This document shows positions 24,234 to 35,692 of a DNA stretch of 64,000 bases, piece by piece. Source of the stretch: Hyphomicrobiales bacterium (lineage in GTDB: Bacteria > Pseudomonadota > Alphaproteobacteria > Rhizobiales > Rhizobiaceae); the NCBI GenBank assembly GCA_900470195.1, contig UEIJ01000023.1:372001-436000 (forward strand). The letters run 5' to 3'. The stretch's first letter is position 1. Every line of letters begins with the position of its first letter. A program made the translations under genes and the position numbers. A model generated the notes under the pieces. The model did not search any database. It worked only from the letters and a program-made list of their open reading frames with translations, and was not told where the DNA came from.

Positions 24234-25487
24234 ATGAGCGCCACACAATCCGCCGCCGGGGATGACACCGCCGGAATGAGCGATGCAGAAAGTCACGAAC
24301 GCTACTGGAAGCAGAACCTCGCGATCTGCCTCGTCGGCTCATTCACCACGCTTATCGCCATGTCGCTGCTGCTGCCCTTCCTGCCGCTTTATGTGGAACA
24401 GCTCGGCGTCGCGGACCACGCGGCCATCGTGCAATGGTCGGGCATTGCCTATGGCGCGACCTTTCTGGCCGCAGCCTTCGTCGCGCCGCTCTGGGGCAAG
24501 CTCGGCGACCGTTACGGGCGCAAGCTGATGCTGATCCGCGCCAGCCTCGGCATGGCCGTCGCCATGTCGCTGATCGGCATGGTGACGAGTGTGTGGCAGC
24601 TGGTGGCGCTGCGGCTCTTCGTTGGCATTGCTGGCGGCTATTCCTCCGGCTCGATGATCCTCGTCGCCACGCAGACGCCGAAGGACAAGACGGGCTGGGC
24701 GCTGGGCGCGCTTTCGGCGGGCATCATGGCGGGCAACCTGGCAGGGCCGCTGCTCGGCGGCGCATTGCCGCCGCTGATCGGCATCCGCGCCACCTTCTGG
24801 CTGGCGGGCGGCGTGATCTTCCTCACCTTTCTGGCAACCACCTTCCTGATCCGCGAAGAGCGCAAGCCGCCGAAGCCAACCAGGGAACAGAAGGCGGAAT
24901 CCATCTGGGCGTCGGTCCCGGACAGAAAACCGGTCATCGCCATGCTGGTGACGGGCATGCTGCTGCTTTTCGCCAATATGTCGATCGAGCCGATCATCAC
25001 CGTCTATGTGATGCAGCTGATGGACGACCAAACGAAGGTGACACTGATTTCCGGCGTGGTGATGGCTGCGGCAGCCCTTGGCAGCATCATGTCTTCCTCA
25101 CGGCTGGGTCGCCTTGCCGACCGCATCGGCCATACGCGCGTCATCATCGGCGCGCTGTCGGTTTCTGCCCTGCTTCTGATCCCGCAAGCCTTCGTGACGC
25201 AAGCCTGGCAGCTGATCGGGCTGCGTTTCCTGATGGGGCTGGCGCTCGGCGGCTTGCTGCCCTGCATCAGCAGCGTCATAAGGCACAACGTCCCCGACCG
25301 CGTGGCGGGCGGCGTTCTCGGGCTTTCGGTCTCGTCGCAATATGTCGGACAGGTCGCAGGGCCGGTGGCGGGGGGCTTTGTCGGCGGGCATTTCGGGATG
25401 CGTTCCGTCTTCCTCGCCACATGCCTGATCATGGCCGCCGGCGCGGTTTATAATTGGGCTGTGCTGCGCCGCGCTTCACAGAACTGA
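24234..25487 (+). CDS. MFS drug/metabolite transporter (Tet/TCR-like)
   Basis: A 417-residue major facilitator with 12 predicted membrane helices. The loop-2/3 motif A is clear as APLWGKLGDRYGRKLMLIRA, and a related copy SSRLGRLADRIGHTRVI marks the second half. SGIAYGATFLAAA and AGPLLGGALP fit antiporter-type efflux pumps of the Tet/multidrug class. The substrate cannot be read from sequence. Start 24234 has AGAGAAC upstream; the in-frame start further up would include the operator. It is controlled in all likelihood by the divergent GntR regulator. Confidence 0.88.
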   Translation: MSATQSAAGDDTAGMSDAESHERYWKQNLAICLVGSFTTLIAMSLLLPFLPLYVEQLGVADHAAIVQWSGIAYGATFLAAAFVAPLWGKLGDRYGRKLMLIRASLGMAVAMSLIGMVTSVWQLVALRLFVGIAGGYSSGSMILVATQTPKDKTGWALGALSAGIMAGNLAGPLLGGALPPLIGIRATFWLAGGVIFLTFLATTFLIREERKPPKPTREQKAESIWASVPDRKPVIAMLVTGMLLLFANMSIEPIITVYVMQLMDDQTKVTLISGVVMAAAALGSIMSSSRLGRLADRIGHTRVIIGALSVSALLLIPQAFVTQAWQLIGLRFLMGLALGGLLPCISSVIRHNVPDRVAGGVLGLSVSSQYVGQVAGPVAGGFVGGHFGMRSVFLATCLIMAAGAVYNWAVLRRASQN

Positions 25488-25536
25488 CACGGCGAAGGAT
25501 TATCGGTCTGTACCCTTCGATTCCCCGAGACAGCAA

Positions 25537-26187
25537 ATGACAGCCCAGATTTTTGTGCCCTTCGAGAAGCTGGCGGAAGCTCTTCTGCCCCACGCGCTGG
25601 AACATGGCGAGGACGGCTCGCACGACCTCTCCCACCTTGCCCGCGTCTGGAAAAATGCCGCCGCGATCCAGCGTCAGGAAGGGGGCGACGCCGAAGTGCT
25701 TTGCGCCGCCGCCCTGCTGCATGACTGCGTGAGCGTGGAGAAGAACTCGCCCGACAGGAACCGCGCTTCGCGGCTGGCGGCGGAAAAGGCGACAACGCTG
25801 CTGCGCAGTCTCGGCTGGGATGAGGCGCGCACCGGCCTTGCCGCCCACGCCATCGAGGCCCATAGCTTCTCGGCCAATATCGAACCTGTCACAATGGAAG
25901 CCCGGATTTTGCAGGACGCCGACCGGCTCGACGCAATAGGCGTGATCGGCGCGGCGCGGTGCTTTTACATTGCTGGCCGCATGGGGAGCGCGCTCTACGA
26001 CTGGCGCGACCCTCATGCCGAAAACCGCCCGCTGGATGACAAGCGCTTCGCGCTCGACCACTTCCGCACCAAGCTGTTCGGCCTCGCCTCCGGCTTCAAG
26101 ACGGAAACCGGAAAGCGGATGGCCGCCGAACGGCACAAGCGGCTGGAAGCCGTTTTTGATGACTTCCTCGCCGAAGCCGACGGCTAG
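25537..26187 (+). CDS. HD-domain phosphohydrolase, YedJ-like
   Basis: A 216-residue metal-dependent hydrolase with the HD residues in order: His in HDLSHLARVW (about 29-38), His-Asp in ALLHDCVSV (about 66-74), and Asp in QDADRLDAIG (about 127-136), plus the FKTETGKRMA tail seen in YedJ-type proteins. Such enzymes act on phosphorylated small molecules; the substrate is not known. It follows the MFS gene after 49 bases and might be co-transcribed. Its TAG stop overlaps the stop of the convergent SDR gene by four bases (CTAG). Confidence 0.85.
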   Translation: MTAQIFVPFEKLAEALLPHALEHGEDGSHDLSHLARVWKNAAAIQRQEGGDAEVLCAAALLHDCVSVEKNSPDRNRASRLAAEKATTLLRSLGWDEARTGLAAHAIEAHSFSANIEPVTMEARILQDADRLDAIGVIGAARCFYIAGRMGSALYDWRDPHAENRPLDDKRFALDHFRTKLFGLASGFKTETGKRMAAERHKRLEAVFDDFLAEADG

Positions 26188-26933
26188 ATTGAATAGCCAC
26201 CGTCGATATTAAGCGCCGTCCCCGTCACCATGGAGGCGGCGTCTGACGCCAGCCAGAGCGCGGCTTCGGCGACATCCTCCGGCGTCGAAAAGCGGTCGAG
26301 CGGAATGGTGCGTTTAAGCGCTTCGCGCGCCTCCGGCGTGTCTTCCTCCAGAAACAGCTTCAATGCCTCGCCGTCGCTTTCAGCCGGGCAGATGCAGTTC
26401 ACGCGGATATTCTTCTCCGCCAGTTCAAGCGCCATCGCCTTGGTCGCGCTGATGATCCAGCCCTTGGAAGCGCTGTACCAGACAAGCCCCTTGCGCGGAC
26501 GCAGCGCGGTCGCCGAAGCCGTATTGATGATGACGCCGCCGCCCTGATGCTCCATGATCGGCACAACGATCTGCGTCGAATAATAAAGCGCCTTCATGTT
26601 CACGGACGCAATCAGGTCGAAACTGTCCTCCGTCACTTCGGTCAGCGGCATGTTGCGATGCGTGAAACCGGCATTGTTGACCATGATATCGATGCGGCCG
26701 AACGCCTCAAAAGCCGTGCGCGCCACCCGCTCCATGTCGTCCTTGCGGGAAACATCCGCCTGCACGGAAAGGCCGCTCCTGCCGATATCGGCAAGCTCGT
26801 CCTCGACGCGCTTCACATTCACATCTGCGAGAACGACCTTGGCGCCTTCGGCCGCAAACCGGCGCGCCATGCCTGAACCGAAGCCTGAACCGGCACCGGT
26901 GATGATCGCGACCTTGTCTTGCAGCCTCTTCAT
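26184..26933 (-). CDS. short-chain dehydrogenase/reductase (FabG-like, substrate unknown)
   Basis: A 249-residue classical SDR: TGAGSGFG at about 13-20 for cofactor binding, NNAG at about 88-91, and catalytic Ser-Tyr-Lys in NTASATALRP ... VWYSASKGW. The acidic residue after strand 2 (VLADVN) suggests NAD over NADP. Annotation pipelines usually call these 3-oxoacyl-ACP reductase or glucose 1-dehydrogenase, without proof. AAAGGAG precedes the ATG at 26933. The gene diverges from zwf. Its 3' end overlaps the HD gene by four bases. Confidence 0.88.
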   Translation of the reverse strand: MKRLQDKVAIITGAGSGFGSGMARRFAAEGAKVVLADVNVKRVEDELADIGRSGLSVQADVSRKDDMERVARTAFEAFGRIDIMVNNAGFTHRNMPLTEVTEDSFDLIASVNMKALYYSTQIVVPIMEHQGGGVIINTASATALRPRKGLVWYSASKGWIISATKAMALELAEKNIRVNCICPAESDGEALKLFLEEDTPEAREALKRTIPLDRFSTPEDVAEAALWLASDAASMVTGTALNIDGGYSI

Positions 26934-27164
26934 GTCATTCTCCTTTGGCATAACCAAGATACCGTCCAACCTGGCCAAATCACTTGAATCCAGATTGTTT
27001 GTTCCAATATGGCCTTAAGATGAACATGTCATGTGTGCACAAGCCGTTAATCCGTCAATTATCGCAGGGCGCGTTCAATTTCGCGAGAATGCGGCATTGC
27101 GACGGTTGAATTTAAATCGATTAGATAATAGACAAGTGCAGCGTGAAAATCGCATGCTGCCCAT

Positions 27165-27192
27165 GGACAGACTGATTTGGACAGACTGATTT
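27165..27192 (+). repeat. 14-base tandem duplication upstream of zwf
   Basis: GGACAGACTGATTT occurs twice head-to-tail (27165-27178 and 27179-27192), 26 bases before the zwf ATG, presumably in the 5' untranslated leader. It is a recent-looking duplication with possible strain variation. Confidence 0.9.
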
Positions 27193-27217
27193 GCGCCAGA
27201 AGAGAAGAGAGCGATAG

Positions 27218-28693
27218 ATGACCAGCCAGACAATTCCGGTAGAGCCCTTCGACTGCATCGTGTTCGGCGGTTCCGGCGATCTTGCCGAGCGCAAGCTCAT
27301 CCCGGCGCTGTATCAGCGTCAGCGTGCAGGCCAGCTCACCGACCCGACGCGCATCATCGGCGCATCGCGCAGCGCCATGACGGACGATGAGTACCGGCAG
27401 TTCGCACGTGCTGCCATTCATGAGCATGTGAAGGCGGAGGAAGTCGACGAGAAGGAAGTCGACAGCTTTCTCGCCCGCCTCAGCTATGTGGCTGTCGATG
27501 CCAAGTCCGAAGAAGGCTGGGATGCGCTCAAGACCCTGATCGGCAAGAAGCCCGAAAAGATCCGCGCTTTCTATCTCGCCGTCAGCCCTACCCTGTTTGG
27601 CGATATTGCCACGCGCCTGAAGGCGCATGGCCTCATCACGCGCGATACGCGCATCATCGTTGAAAAGCCGATTGGCCGCGATCTCGAATCCGCCATGGCG
27701 CTCAATGACACGCTGGGCAGCGTTTTCCGCGAAGACCAGATTTTCCGCATCGACCACTATCTGGGCAAGGAAACGGTGCAGAACCTGATGGCGCTGCGCT
27801 TTGCCAACGCGCTCTATGAGCCGCTGTGGAACTCCGCCCATATCGACCATGTGCAGATCACCGTTGCCGAAGCCGTCGGCCTTGAAGGGCGCGCAGGCTA
27901 TTACGACAAGGCGGGCGCGCTGCGCGATATGGTGCAGAACCATATTCTCCAGCTTCTCTGCCTCGTTGCGATGGAGCCGCCTTCATCGATTGAAGCCGAT
28001 GCCGTGCACGATGAAAAGGTCAAGGTTCTGCGCTCGTTGAAGCCGATTACCAATCTGAATGTCGAAGACGTGACGGTGCGCGGCCAGTATCGCGCCGGAG
28101 CTTCCGCAGGCGGTCCGGTGCGCGGCTATCTGGAAGATCTGGAAAGCGACACCAGCAATACCGAAACCTTCGTGGCGCTGAAGGCTGAAATCGCCAACTG
28201 GCGCTGGGCGGGCGTGCCTTTCTACCTGCGCACCGGCAAGCGGCTTGCCACGCGTGTTTCGGAAATCGTCGTTACTTTCAAGCCGATCCCGCACTCCATC
28301 TTCGGTGAGAGCGCAGGCAAGGTCATAGCCAACCAGCTCGTCATCCGCCTGCAGCCGGATGAAGGCGTGAAGCAGTGGCTGATGATCAAGGACCCGGGTC
28401 CGGGCGGCATGCGCCTGCGCCACGTGCCGCTGGACATGAGCTTTGCCGAATCCTTCAGCGAGCGCAATCCGGATGCTTATGAACGCCTCATCATGGATGT
28501 GGTGCGCGGCAACCAGACCCTGTTCATGCGGCGCGACGAGGTTGAAGCGGCATGGCGCTGGGTCGATCCGATCCTTCAGGGATGGGATTTGAACAGCCAG
28601 CCCGTTCAGGGTTACACAGCAGGGACATGGGGTCCATCATCGTCCATCGCGCTCATCGAGCGTGACGGGCGCACGTGGCACGAAAGCCTGTGA
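27218..28693 (+). CDS. zwf: glucose-6-phosphate 1-dehydrogenase
   Basis: A 491-residue enzyme oxidising glucose 6-phosphate to 6-phosphogluconolactone with [15 protein letters not shown] at about 14-24 binds the cofactor, and [14 protein letters not shown] at about 177-190 is the active-site signature with its catalytic histidine. It opens the zwf-pgl-edd operon (gaps of 44 and 33 bases), which feeds the Entner-Doudoroff pathway. In Brucella-group bacteria this route replaces the incomplete Embden-Meyerhof pathway. The leader holds a 14-base tandem duplication. Confidence 0.97.
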   Translation: MTSQTIPVEPFDCIVFGGSGDLAERKLIPALYQRQRAGQLTDPTRIIGASRSAMTDDEYRQFARAAIHEHVKAEEVDEKEVDSFLARLSYVAVDAKSEEGWDALKTLIGKKPEKIRAFYLAVSPTLFGDIATRLKAHGLITRDTRIIVEKPIGRDLESAMALNDTLGSVFREDQIFRIDHYLGKETVQNLMALRFANALYEPLWNSAHIDHVQITVAEAVGLEGRAGYYDKAGALRDMVQNHILQLLCLVAMEPPSSIEADAVHDEKVKVLRSLKPITNLNVEDVTVRGQYRAGASAGGPVRGYLEDLESDTSNTETFVALKAEIANWRWAGVPFYLRTGKRLATRVSEIVVTFKPIPHSIFGESAGKVIANQLVIRLQPDEGVKQWLMIKDPGPGGMRLRHVPLDMSFAESFSERNPDAYERLIMDVVRGNQTLFMRRDEVEAAWRWVDPILQGWDLNSQPVQGYTAGTWGPSSSIALIERDGRTWHESL

Positions 28694-28737
28694 CACTGGA
28701 GCCGCGCGCTCCGGCTACTGCTTTGGAAAGGAATGGA

Positions 28738-29436
28738 ATGAGCATCGAACGGCATGATTTCACCAGCGGAACGGAACTGGCCCAGGCATTGTCGGAGGCC
28801 ATTGCGAACAAGCTGAATGCCGCCATCGCTGAACGGGGACAGGCAACGCTCGCCGTCTCCGGCGGCACTACGCCGCTAAAACTGTTCGAGGTTCTCTCCC
28901 GCAAGATGATCGACTGGAACCTCGTCACGATAACCCTCGTGGATGAGCGTTTCGTGCCCGTCGAAAGCGACCGCTCCAACGAAAGGCTGGTGCGCGAGCA
29001 TCTTTTGCGCGATCATGCAGGTGTGGCCCGGTTCGTCGGACTGTATAATCCGGCGGCGACGGTTGAAACGGCAGCGCTTGCCGCCGCCAGCCGCATCGAT
29101 GCATTGCGCCGGCCTTTCGACGTGGTGGTGCTGGGCATGGGCAATGACGGTCATACCGCCTCGTTCTTTCCCGACGCCGACCGGCTCGATCAGGCGATCG
29201 ATCCCGCAACACGCGCCCTCGTATTGCCTATTCATGCCGAGAGCGCTGGCGAAAAGCGCCTGACGCTGACCCTGCCGCTCATCGCTGAGGCCGACATGGT
29301 GGTCCTTCACATCGAAGGCGCGGCCAAGCAGGCAACGCTGGAAAAGGCGCTTTCCGGCGACGACGTGAATGAAATGCCCGTGCGCGCTGTCTTCCACCAT
29401 GCGCGCACACCGATCCAGCTTTACTGGACCAGTTAA
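28738..29436 (+). CDS. pgl: 6-phosphogluconolactonase
   Basis: A 232-residue enzyme hydrolysing 6-phosphogluconolactone to 6-phosphogluconate. Family motifs LAVSGGTTPLKLFEVL (about 39-54), TLVDERFVP (about 70-78) and VVLGMGNDGHTASFFPDA are intact. GGAAAGGAATGG before the ATG supports start 28738; an in-frame start at 28675 would overlap zwf. It is the second gene of the Entner-Doudoroff operon. Confidence 0.95.
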   Translation: MSIERHDFTSGTELAQALSEAIANKLNAAIAERGQATLAVSGGTTPLKLFEVLSRKMIDWNLVTITLVDERFVPVESDRSNERLVREHLLRDHAGVARFVGLYNPAATVETAALAAASRIDALRRPFDVVVLGMGNDGHTASFFPDADRLDQAIDPATRALVLPIHAESAGEKRLTLTLPLIAEADMVVLHIEGAAKQATLEKALSGDDVNEMPVRAVFHHARTPIQLYWTS

Positions 29437-29469
29437 TTCCATTCAGGCCAGATTGGCACAGGTGTACCC

Positions 29470-31293
<1,824 letters not shown>

Positions 31294-31313
31294 AAAGGCC
31301 CCGAATGAAATTA

Positions 31314-31344
31314 AGGCAAAACAGTGATTCACACTGTTTTGCCT
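31314..31344. terminator. bidirectional-type terminator between edd and folD
   Basis: A perfect 13-base stem AGGCAAAACAGTG (31314-31326) with CACTGTTTTGCCT (31332-31344), five-base loop, 20 bases after the edd stop. U-runs are weak on both sides, but stem length and position between convergent genes argue for termination. Confidence 0.75.
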
Positions 31345-31397
31345 CTCAAACCATCAAAACCGGAATGAAACTGCACGAAAAGCGCAGTTCAATTGTG

Positions 31398-32297
31398 TCA
31401 AAAAACTGGCTTTTTCACGCCAGCAATGCGGCACGCCGACGTAAGCGTGTTCGCCATCAGCATGGCGATGGTCATCGGGCCGACGCCGCCCGGAACCGGC
31501 GTGATCGCTCCAGCGACCTTTTCGGCTTCCGTAAAATCGACGTCACCGACCAGTCGCGTCTTGCCTTCGCCCCGTTCCGGTGCCGGAATGCGATTGATGC
31601 CGACATCGATCACAGTGGCGCCCGGCTTGACCCAATCACCCTTGACCATTTGCGGACGCCCGACCGCCGCGACCAGAATGTCCGCCGTGCGGGCAATCGC
31701 GGGAAGGTCTTTCGTGCGGCTATGCGCAACCGTAACCGTAGCGTTGGCGGCGAGCAGCAGATTGAACATCGGCTTGCCGACGATGTTGGAACGGCCGATC
31801 ACCACGGCATTCAGACCTGAAAGATCGCGTCCATGAACACGCTCGATCATGATCATCGCGCCCGCTGGCGTGCAGGGGACGAAGGCCGTTTCGACCTCGC
31901 CGGTACCAAGCTTGCCGACATTGATGAAATGGAAACCGTCCACATCCTTGTCGGGCGAAATAGTCTGGATCACCCGGCCTGAATCGATGTGCTTCGGCAG
32001 CGGCAACTGCACCAGAATGCCATGGATGCCGGGATCGTTGTTCAGGCTCTCGATCAGGTCGAGAAGTTCCTGCTCCGACGCCGTTTCCGGCAGGTCATGC
32101 TGAACGGAATGGAAGCCGCATTCCTTGGCCTTGCGGCTCTTGGAAGCGACATAGACCTGGCTCGCCGGGTCTTCGCCGACGATCACGACGGCAATGCCCG
32201 GAACGACGCCGGTCGCAGCCACGAGCTTTTCGGTTTCGGTCTTCACCGTGGAAACCACATCCTCGGCGAGCTTCTTGCCATCAATCAATTGAGCCAT
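31398..32297 (-). CDS. folD: bifunctional methylenetetrahydrofolate dehydrogenase/cyclohydrolase
   Basis: A 299-residue enzyme of one-carbon metabolism interconverting methylene-, methenyl- and formyl-tetrahydrofolate. [13 protein letters not shown] (with the catalytic lysine), the DKDVDGFH loop, [11 protein letters not shown] and the C-terminal signature [15 protein letters not shown] are all present. Start 32297 ([10 protein letters not shown]) is the usual FolD beginning; in-frame codons upstream give an unrelated basic tail. It is monocistronic and convergent with the edd operon. Confidence 0.97.
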   Translation of the reverse strand: MAQLIDGKKLAEDVVSTVKTETEKLVAATGVVPGIAVVIVGEDPASQVYVASKSRKAKECGFHSVQHDLPETASEQELLDLIESLNNDPGIHGILVQLPLPKHIDSGRVIQTISPDKDVDGFHFINVGKLGTGEVETAFVPCTPAGAMIMIERVHGRDLSGLNAVVIGRSNIVGKPMFNLLLAANATVTVAHSRTKDLPAIARTADILVAAVGRPQMVKGDWVKPGATVIDVGINRIPAPERGEGKTRLVGDVDFTEAEKVAGAITPVPGGVGPMTIAMLMANTLTSACRIAGVKKPVF

Positions 32298-32443
32298 AGC
32301 GAGCGCTCCGTTCTTTCGTGATTGTCTGGGAGATACACGAGATATTTTCCGCACACATGCCCATAAGCGTCATGACGCCCGATGACAATTGGCGAATGCG
32401 CGACAATGCAGGATTTTATGAAGTTTCAGAACGCAAAGTCCTG

Positions 32444-34117
32444 TCAAGGCCGGGAAGCGCGGGACGAACGCACGTCGTCGATGGCTCGACCGAGGGCTGC
32501 ATTTTCCTTCGGTCGGCGGGGACCTTCATTCTCCGCTTCCCAGCGCGCATTGGCTTCGCGGATAACCGCAGCAAGACGGGTCTCGCCGTAGGGTTCCAGC
32601 ACTTCTTCCGGCTCGGCGTCTGCCTTTCGCGGCGAAAGGCCCTTGCGACCGGCCAGCGCCATCGAAAGAAGGCCAAGCAAAAACCCGCCCAGAAAACCAA
32701 CGGCGATGATCCATTGCGGCGGGAGATCGCGTCGGTTCGCTTCCGTCAGGGCTGGCGCGATAATCCGCACCGTCGCGGCGGAACCCGCCGCGGAAGTTTC
32801 TCCTCGCGCTGCGCGCATCTGCAAATCCTCAAACAGCGCCTGCTTTGCCGCCGCATCGCGCTCCAGCATTTGCAGGCGGGCTTTGTCTTCATCCGTGGCA
32901 GGCGTCGAACCAAAACCGGCAATGGCTGCGGCGGCTTTCTGCTCGCGTTCGACCGCATTCTTAAGATCGGCTTGCAAGGCGCTGCGCCGACTGGAAATCT
33001 CCTTATCGACCTCCACCTCGATCTGCTTCGCTTCCGCTCCCTGCCCTGCCGTGCGATAGCGCTCCACCAGCGCGCCCAATGCTCCGGAACGCATGCTTTC
33101 CGGTACGCCTTCACGGGCGAGACTTTCGGCACTCGCCCCGTTCAGGCTGTTGGCCTCCGCAGCGATGCGCGCCGTCTCGGCCTTGCTATCGGCGAACTCG
33201 CGCTGAAGCGCGGCCTTGTTATCGTCATCACCGAAATCCCGGCTGACGCGAAATGCGGCCGCCGCCTGTCGCGCCGCTTCAGCATCCGCCTCCAGACTTT
33301 GCAGCCGCGCCGGAAGATCGCCTTCAGCCCCACTCAATGGAGCACCGCCCTGCAGATGATCGCGAAACGCGTGCGCAACCGCATTGGCAAGAAGCGCCGC
33401 CGTTTCCGGCCTGTCGGCTGTGGCCTCGACATTCACCGTGCCGCTGTCTAGCGCCTGCGTGAAATCAAGGCGTTCGCGCAGCAATTCAACACCTGACGCC
33501 TTTGACGCCGGAGATTGCAAATCTTCCGGCAGCAACCGGTTCAGGCGAGCGCGCAATTCCTCCTGAAATGAAGGCTTACCCAGATCCTCCGCGCGCGTTA
33601 TGCGCGCCATCTGCGCGGCGCGTTCCAGAACGGCATTGGAGGCGATTTCGCTGCGCCGTTCCGGCGGAAAAACCTGCATGGAAGCCGTCGCGGCATATTG
33701 GGGCGGCACGAGAAAGGCATAGGTGGTTCCGATAATTCCACCCAGCAGCGTGAAACCGGCCAGAAGCCCCCAGCGTCGCCGACGGCGTGGTAACGTCACC
33801 GGCTCGCTTTCTGACTCCGCGGAAATTTCCGGCGCGGGTTGCACCTTGACCGCTGCGCCGTCGAGATTGGCCTGCAACGCCTCACGCACGGCGTTCATCC
33901 GGCCCTGCATATCCGCCGCCGGATCAAGCTTGCCGTTTTGCTCGGCGTCCAGCAGTTCCTGCTTGCGGCGAAGCAATTCCTCCCGACGCCTTTGATGTTC
34001 GCGCTCTTCGTCATTCAGGAAAACGCGGGACAAGGACACAGGCTCAAGGAATTCCGGCGCATAGGCCAACAGCGGGCGGGCAGCCGCACGTGTCGCCTTT
34101 CTGTCCCTTTCCACCAT
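32444..34117 (-). CDS. Wzz/GumC-like polysaccharide chain-length or export protein
   Basis: A 557-residue protein with two membrane helices, about 116-137 (WGLLAGFTLLGGIIGTTYAF) and about 470-492 (WIIAVGFLGGFLLGLLSMAL). A large helical, coiled-coil periplasmic region lies between, and VPPQYAATASMQVFPPERRS directly follows the first helix, as in Wzz/GumC proteins. An unusual charged cytoplasmic N-terminal extension of about 110 residues (EEREHQRRREELLRRKQELL) precedes the first helix. No tyrosine-kinase domain is present. Polysaccharide co-polymerase function is inferred; no glycan genes are adjacent. Confidence 0.8.
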   Translation of the reverse strand: MVERDRKATRAAARPLLAYAPEFLEPVSLSRVFLNDEEREHQRRREELLRRKQELLDAEQNGKLDPAADMQGRMNAVREALQANLDGAAVKVQPAPEISAESESEPVTLPRRRRRWGLLAGFTLLGGIIGTTYAFLVPPQYAATASMQVFPPERRSEIASNAVLERAAQMARITRAEDLGKPSFQEELRARLNRLLPEDLQSPASKASGVELLRERLDFTQALDSGTVNVEATADRPETAALLANAVAHAFRDHLQGGAPLSGAEGDLPARLQSLEADAEAARQAAAAFRVSRDFGDDDNKAALQREFADSKAETARIAAEANSLNGASAESLAREGVPESMRSGALGALVERYRTAGQGAEAKQIEVEVDKEISSRRSALQADLKNAVEREQKAAAAIAGFGSTPATDEDKARLQMLERDAAAKQALFEDLQMRAARGETSAAGSAATVRIIAPALTEANRRDLPPQWIIAVGFLGGFLLGLLSMALAGRKGLSPRKADAEPEEVLEPYGETRLAAVIREANARWEAENEGPRRPKENAALGRAIDDVRSSRASRP

Positions 34118-34233
34118 CGTTCCGTCCCGCTTACACCGTGGCTATTGATCCAGATTAATATTCATCATGGCAAATAAACCGTTAAAATTGCAATTATATA
34201 CGTTATTTCATACAGATAAATCAGGAGGCCAGC

Positions 34234-34827
34234 GTGAGCGCCGAAATGGAATATGCGATTGATCCAGTCCGGCTTAACGGCATCATCCGGTTTATCCAGA
34301 ATGCAGAACGGCTGAAAAGCACATTGCGTTCCGGCCACACTTCCGAGGGGCGGCCGGAGAGCACCGCCGAACATAGCTGGCGGCTTTGTCTGCTGGTGTC
34401 GCTGTTCGACCGGGAACTGGGTGAGTGCGACCGGCTGAAACTCATCAAGATGTGCATCGTCCACGATCTGGGCGAGGCGATTTCCGGCGATGTTCCTGCC
34501 ATCCATCAATCCGCTGACGACGGGCGAGCCGCGCGCGAAAGAGCTGACCTCATGACGCTGTGCGAACCCCTGCCCGACGATCTGCGCGCCGAAATCATGG
34601 CGCTTTGGGCAGAGTACAGCGAAGGCAGTTCGCCGGAAGCTATCTTCGCCAAGGGCTTCGACAAGCTTGAAACCATGATGCAGCACAATATCGGGCTCAA
34701 TCCGCCCGATTTCGACTATGCTTTCAATCTGGGTTACGGCGTCAGGCAAACCGCCCGTCATCCGCTGTTGCGCCAGTTCCGCGAAATCGTGGATGCGGAA
34801 ACCCGGCGCAATGCGGAAAAGCGTTAA
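34234..34827 (+). CDS. HD-domain hydrolase, YfbR-like 5'-deoxynucleotidase
   Basis: A 197-residue HD_3-type protein. Metal ligands are seen as His in STAEHSWRL (about 43-51), His-Asp in CIVHDLGEAISGD (about 74-86) and Asp in KGFDKLETMMQHN (about 140-152). The pattern fits YfbR/HDDC2-like 5'-nucleotidases acting on deoxynucleoside monophosphates. GTG start at 34234 follows a strong AGGAGG. The TAA stop overlaps the convergent membrane-protein gene by four bases (TTAA). Confidence 0.86.
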   Translation: MSAEMEYAIDPVRLNGIIRFIQNAERLKSTLRSGHTSEGRPESTAEHSWRLCLLVSLFDRELGECDRLKLIKMCIVHDLGEAISGDVPAIHQSADDGRAARERADLMTLCEPLPDDLRAEIMALWAEYSEGSSPEAIFAKGFDKLETMMQHNIGLNPPDFDYAFNLGYGVRQTARHPLLRQFREIVDAETRRNAEKR

Positions 34828-35426
34828 CTCAGCGTCGCGAAGTGGCGAAGTGTGAAGGTAATCTGGTAAACCAGCGCAACTGCAGCGAAAATCGCATGAT
34901 AGCGCCGGTTGTCCCAGAAGACCGCGACGAGGCTGAACAGGATGAAACCGACGATCTGGATCGGATATTCCATGCCATAGAGCTGATAGTGGTCATGGCC
35001 CTTCAGCAGCGTATCCATCACATCCACCACATGAACCAGTGCCAGGATGCCGAAGAACCACTTGCGGCGGGAAATGAAATAATCGCGATAGCCGGTATAT
35101 TCCTCCATGCTGTCGGGGAAGAGCAGCGTACAGAGCAGGAAATAGAGGCCGGCGTAAAAAATCACGAAGAGATATTTCTCGAAGGTCCAGAGCGGAATGG
35201 TTCGCAAGCCGAACTCGAACCACCAGAAATGAATGACCGAAAGCAAAATGAAACCGACCCATGCCAGATGAACCGGATAAATCTTCTGCTTGCCGGGATG
35301 CTGAATAAAGCGCGCCAATCCAGTCAAAAGGCGCGAAACGCACAGGCCAAGAATCATGCCTATGATGATGCGGACGTGGCCGAAGGCCTCAGCCGGTGGA
35401 ACGCCTGTCGTCAAAGCCGGATCCAT
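34824..35426 (-). CDS. conserved integral membrane protein of unknown function
   Basis: A 200-residue protein with about six hydrophobic helices, for example VRIIIGMILGLCVSRLLTGL, LAWVGFILLSVIHFWWFEFG and IQIVGFILFSLVAVFW. I do not recognise a named family. The short loops carry His/Trp/Tyr residues (HFWWFEF, GHDHYQLYG), which could suggest cofactor or quinone proximity, but this is speculative. Start 35426 (MDPALTTGVPP) is the first Met close to the first helix. It is convergent with, and overlaps by four bases, the HD hydrolase gene. Confidence 0.7.
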   Translation of the reverse strand: MDPALTTGVPPAEAFGHVRIIIGMILGLCVSRLLTGLARFIQHPGKQKIYPVHLAWVGFILLSVIHFWWFEFGLRTIPLWTFEKYLFVIFYAGLYFLLCTLLFPDSMEEYTGYRDYFISRRKWFFGILALVHVVDVMDTLLKGHDHYQLYGMEYPIQIVGFILFSLVAVFWDNRRYHAIFAAVALVYQITFTLRHFATLS

Positions 35427-35692
35427 TGTCTCCCCATTCCAGCAACGCAAGCAGAATCTGCTTCGTTGCTCTGTCCATAATTCCAGATGGCAAGCATAAT
35501 GGCCGGTACCTTATGAGCAACCAGTAAATCGCATTGCAATAAGCGGACAGTATTTCGGGAGAAATATCGTGCTTTTCGCCAGATCGCCTTGCAGGTCGCA
35601 GCCGCACGGGGCTATACCCCGAAAGGAAAGAAAAGGCGCGCATGATCCTTTCGATAAGTGCGCGGGGGAAACACACAGGTGGAACAATCAAT

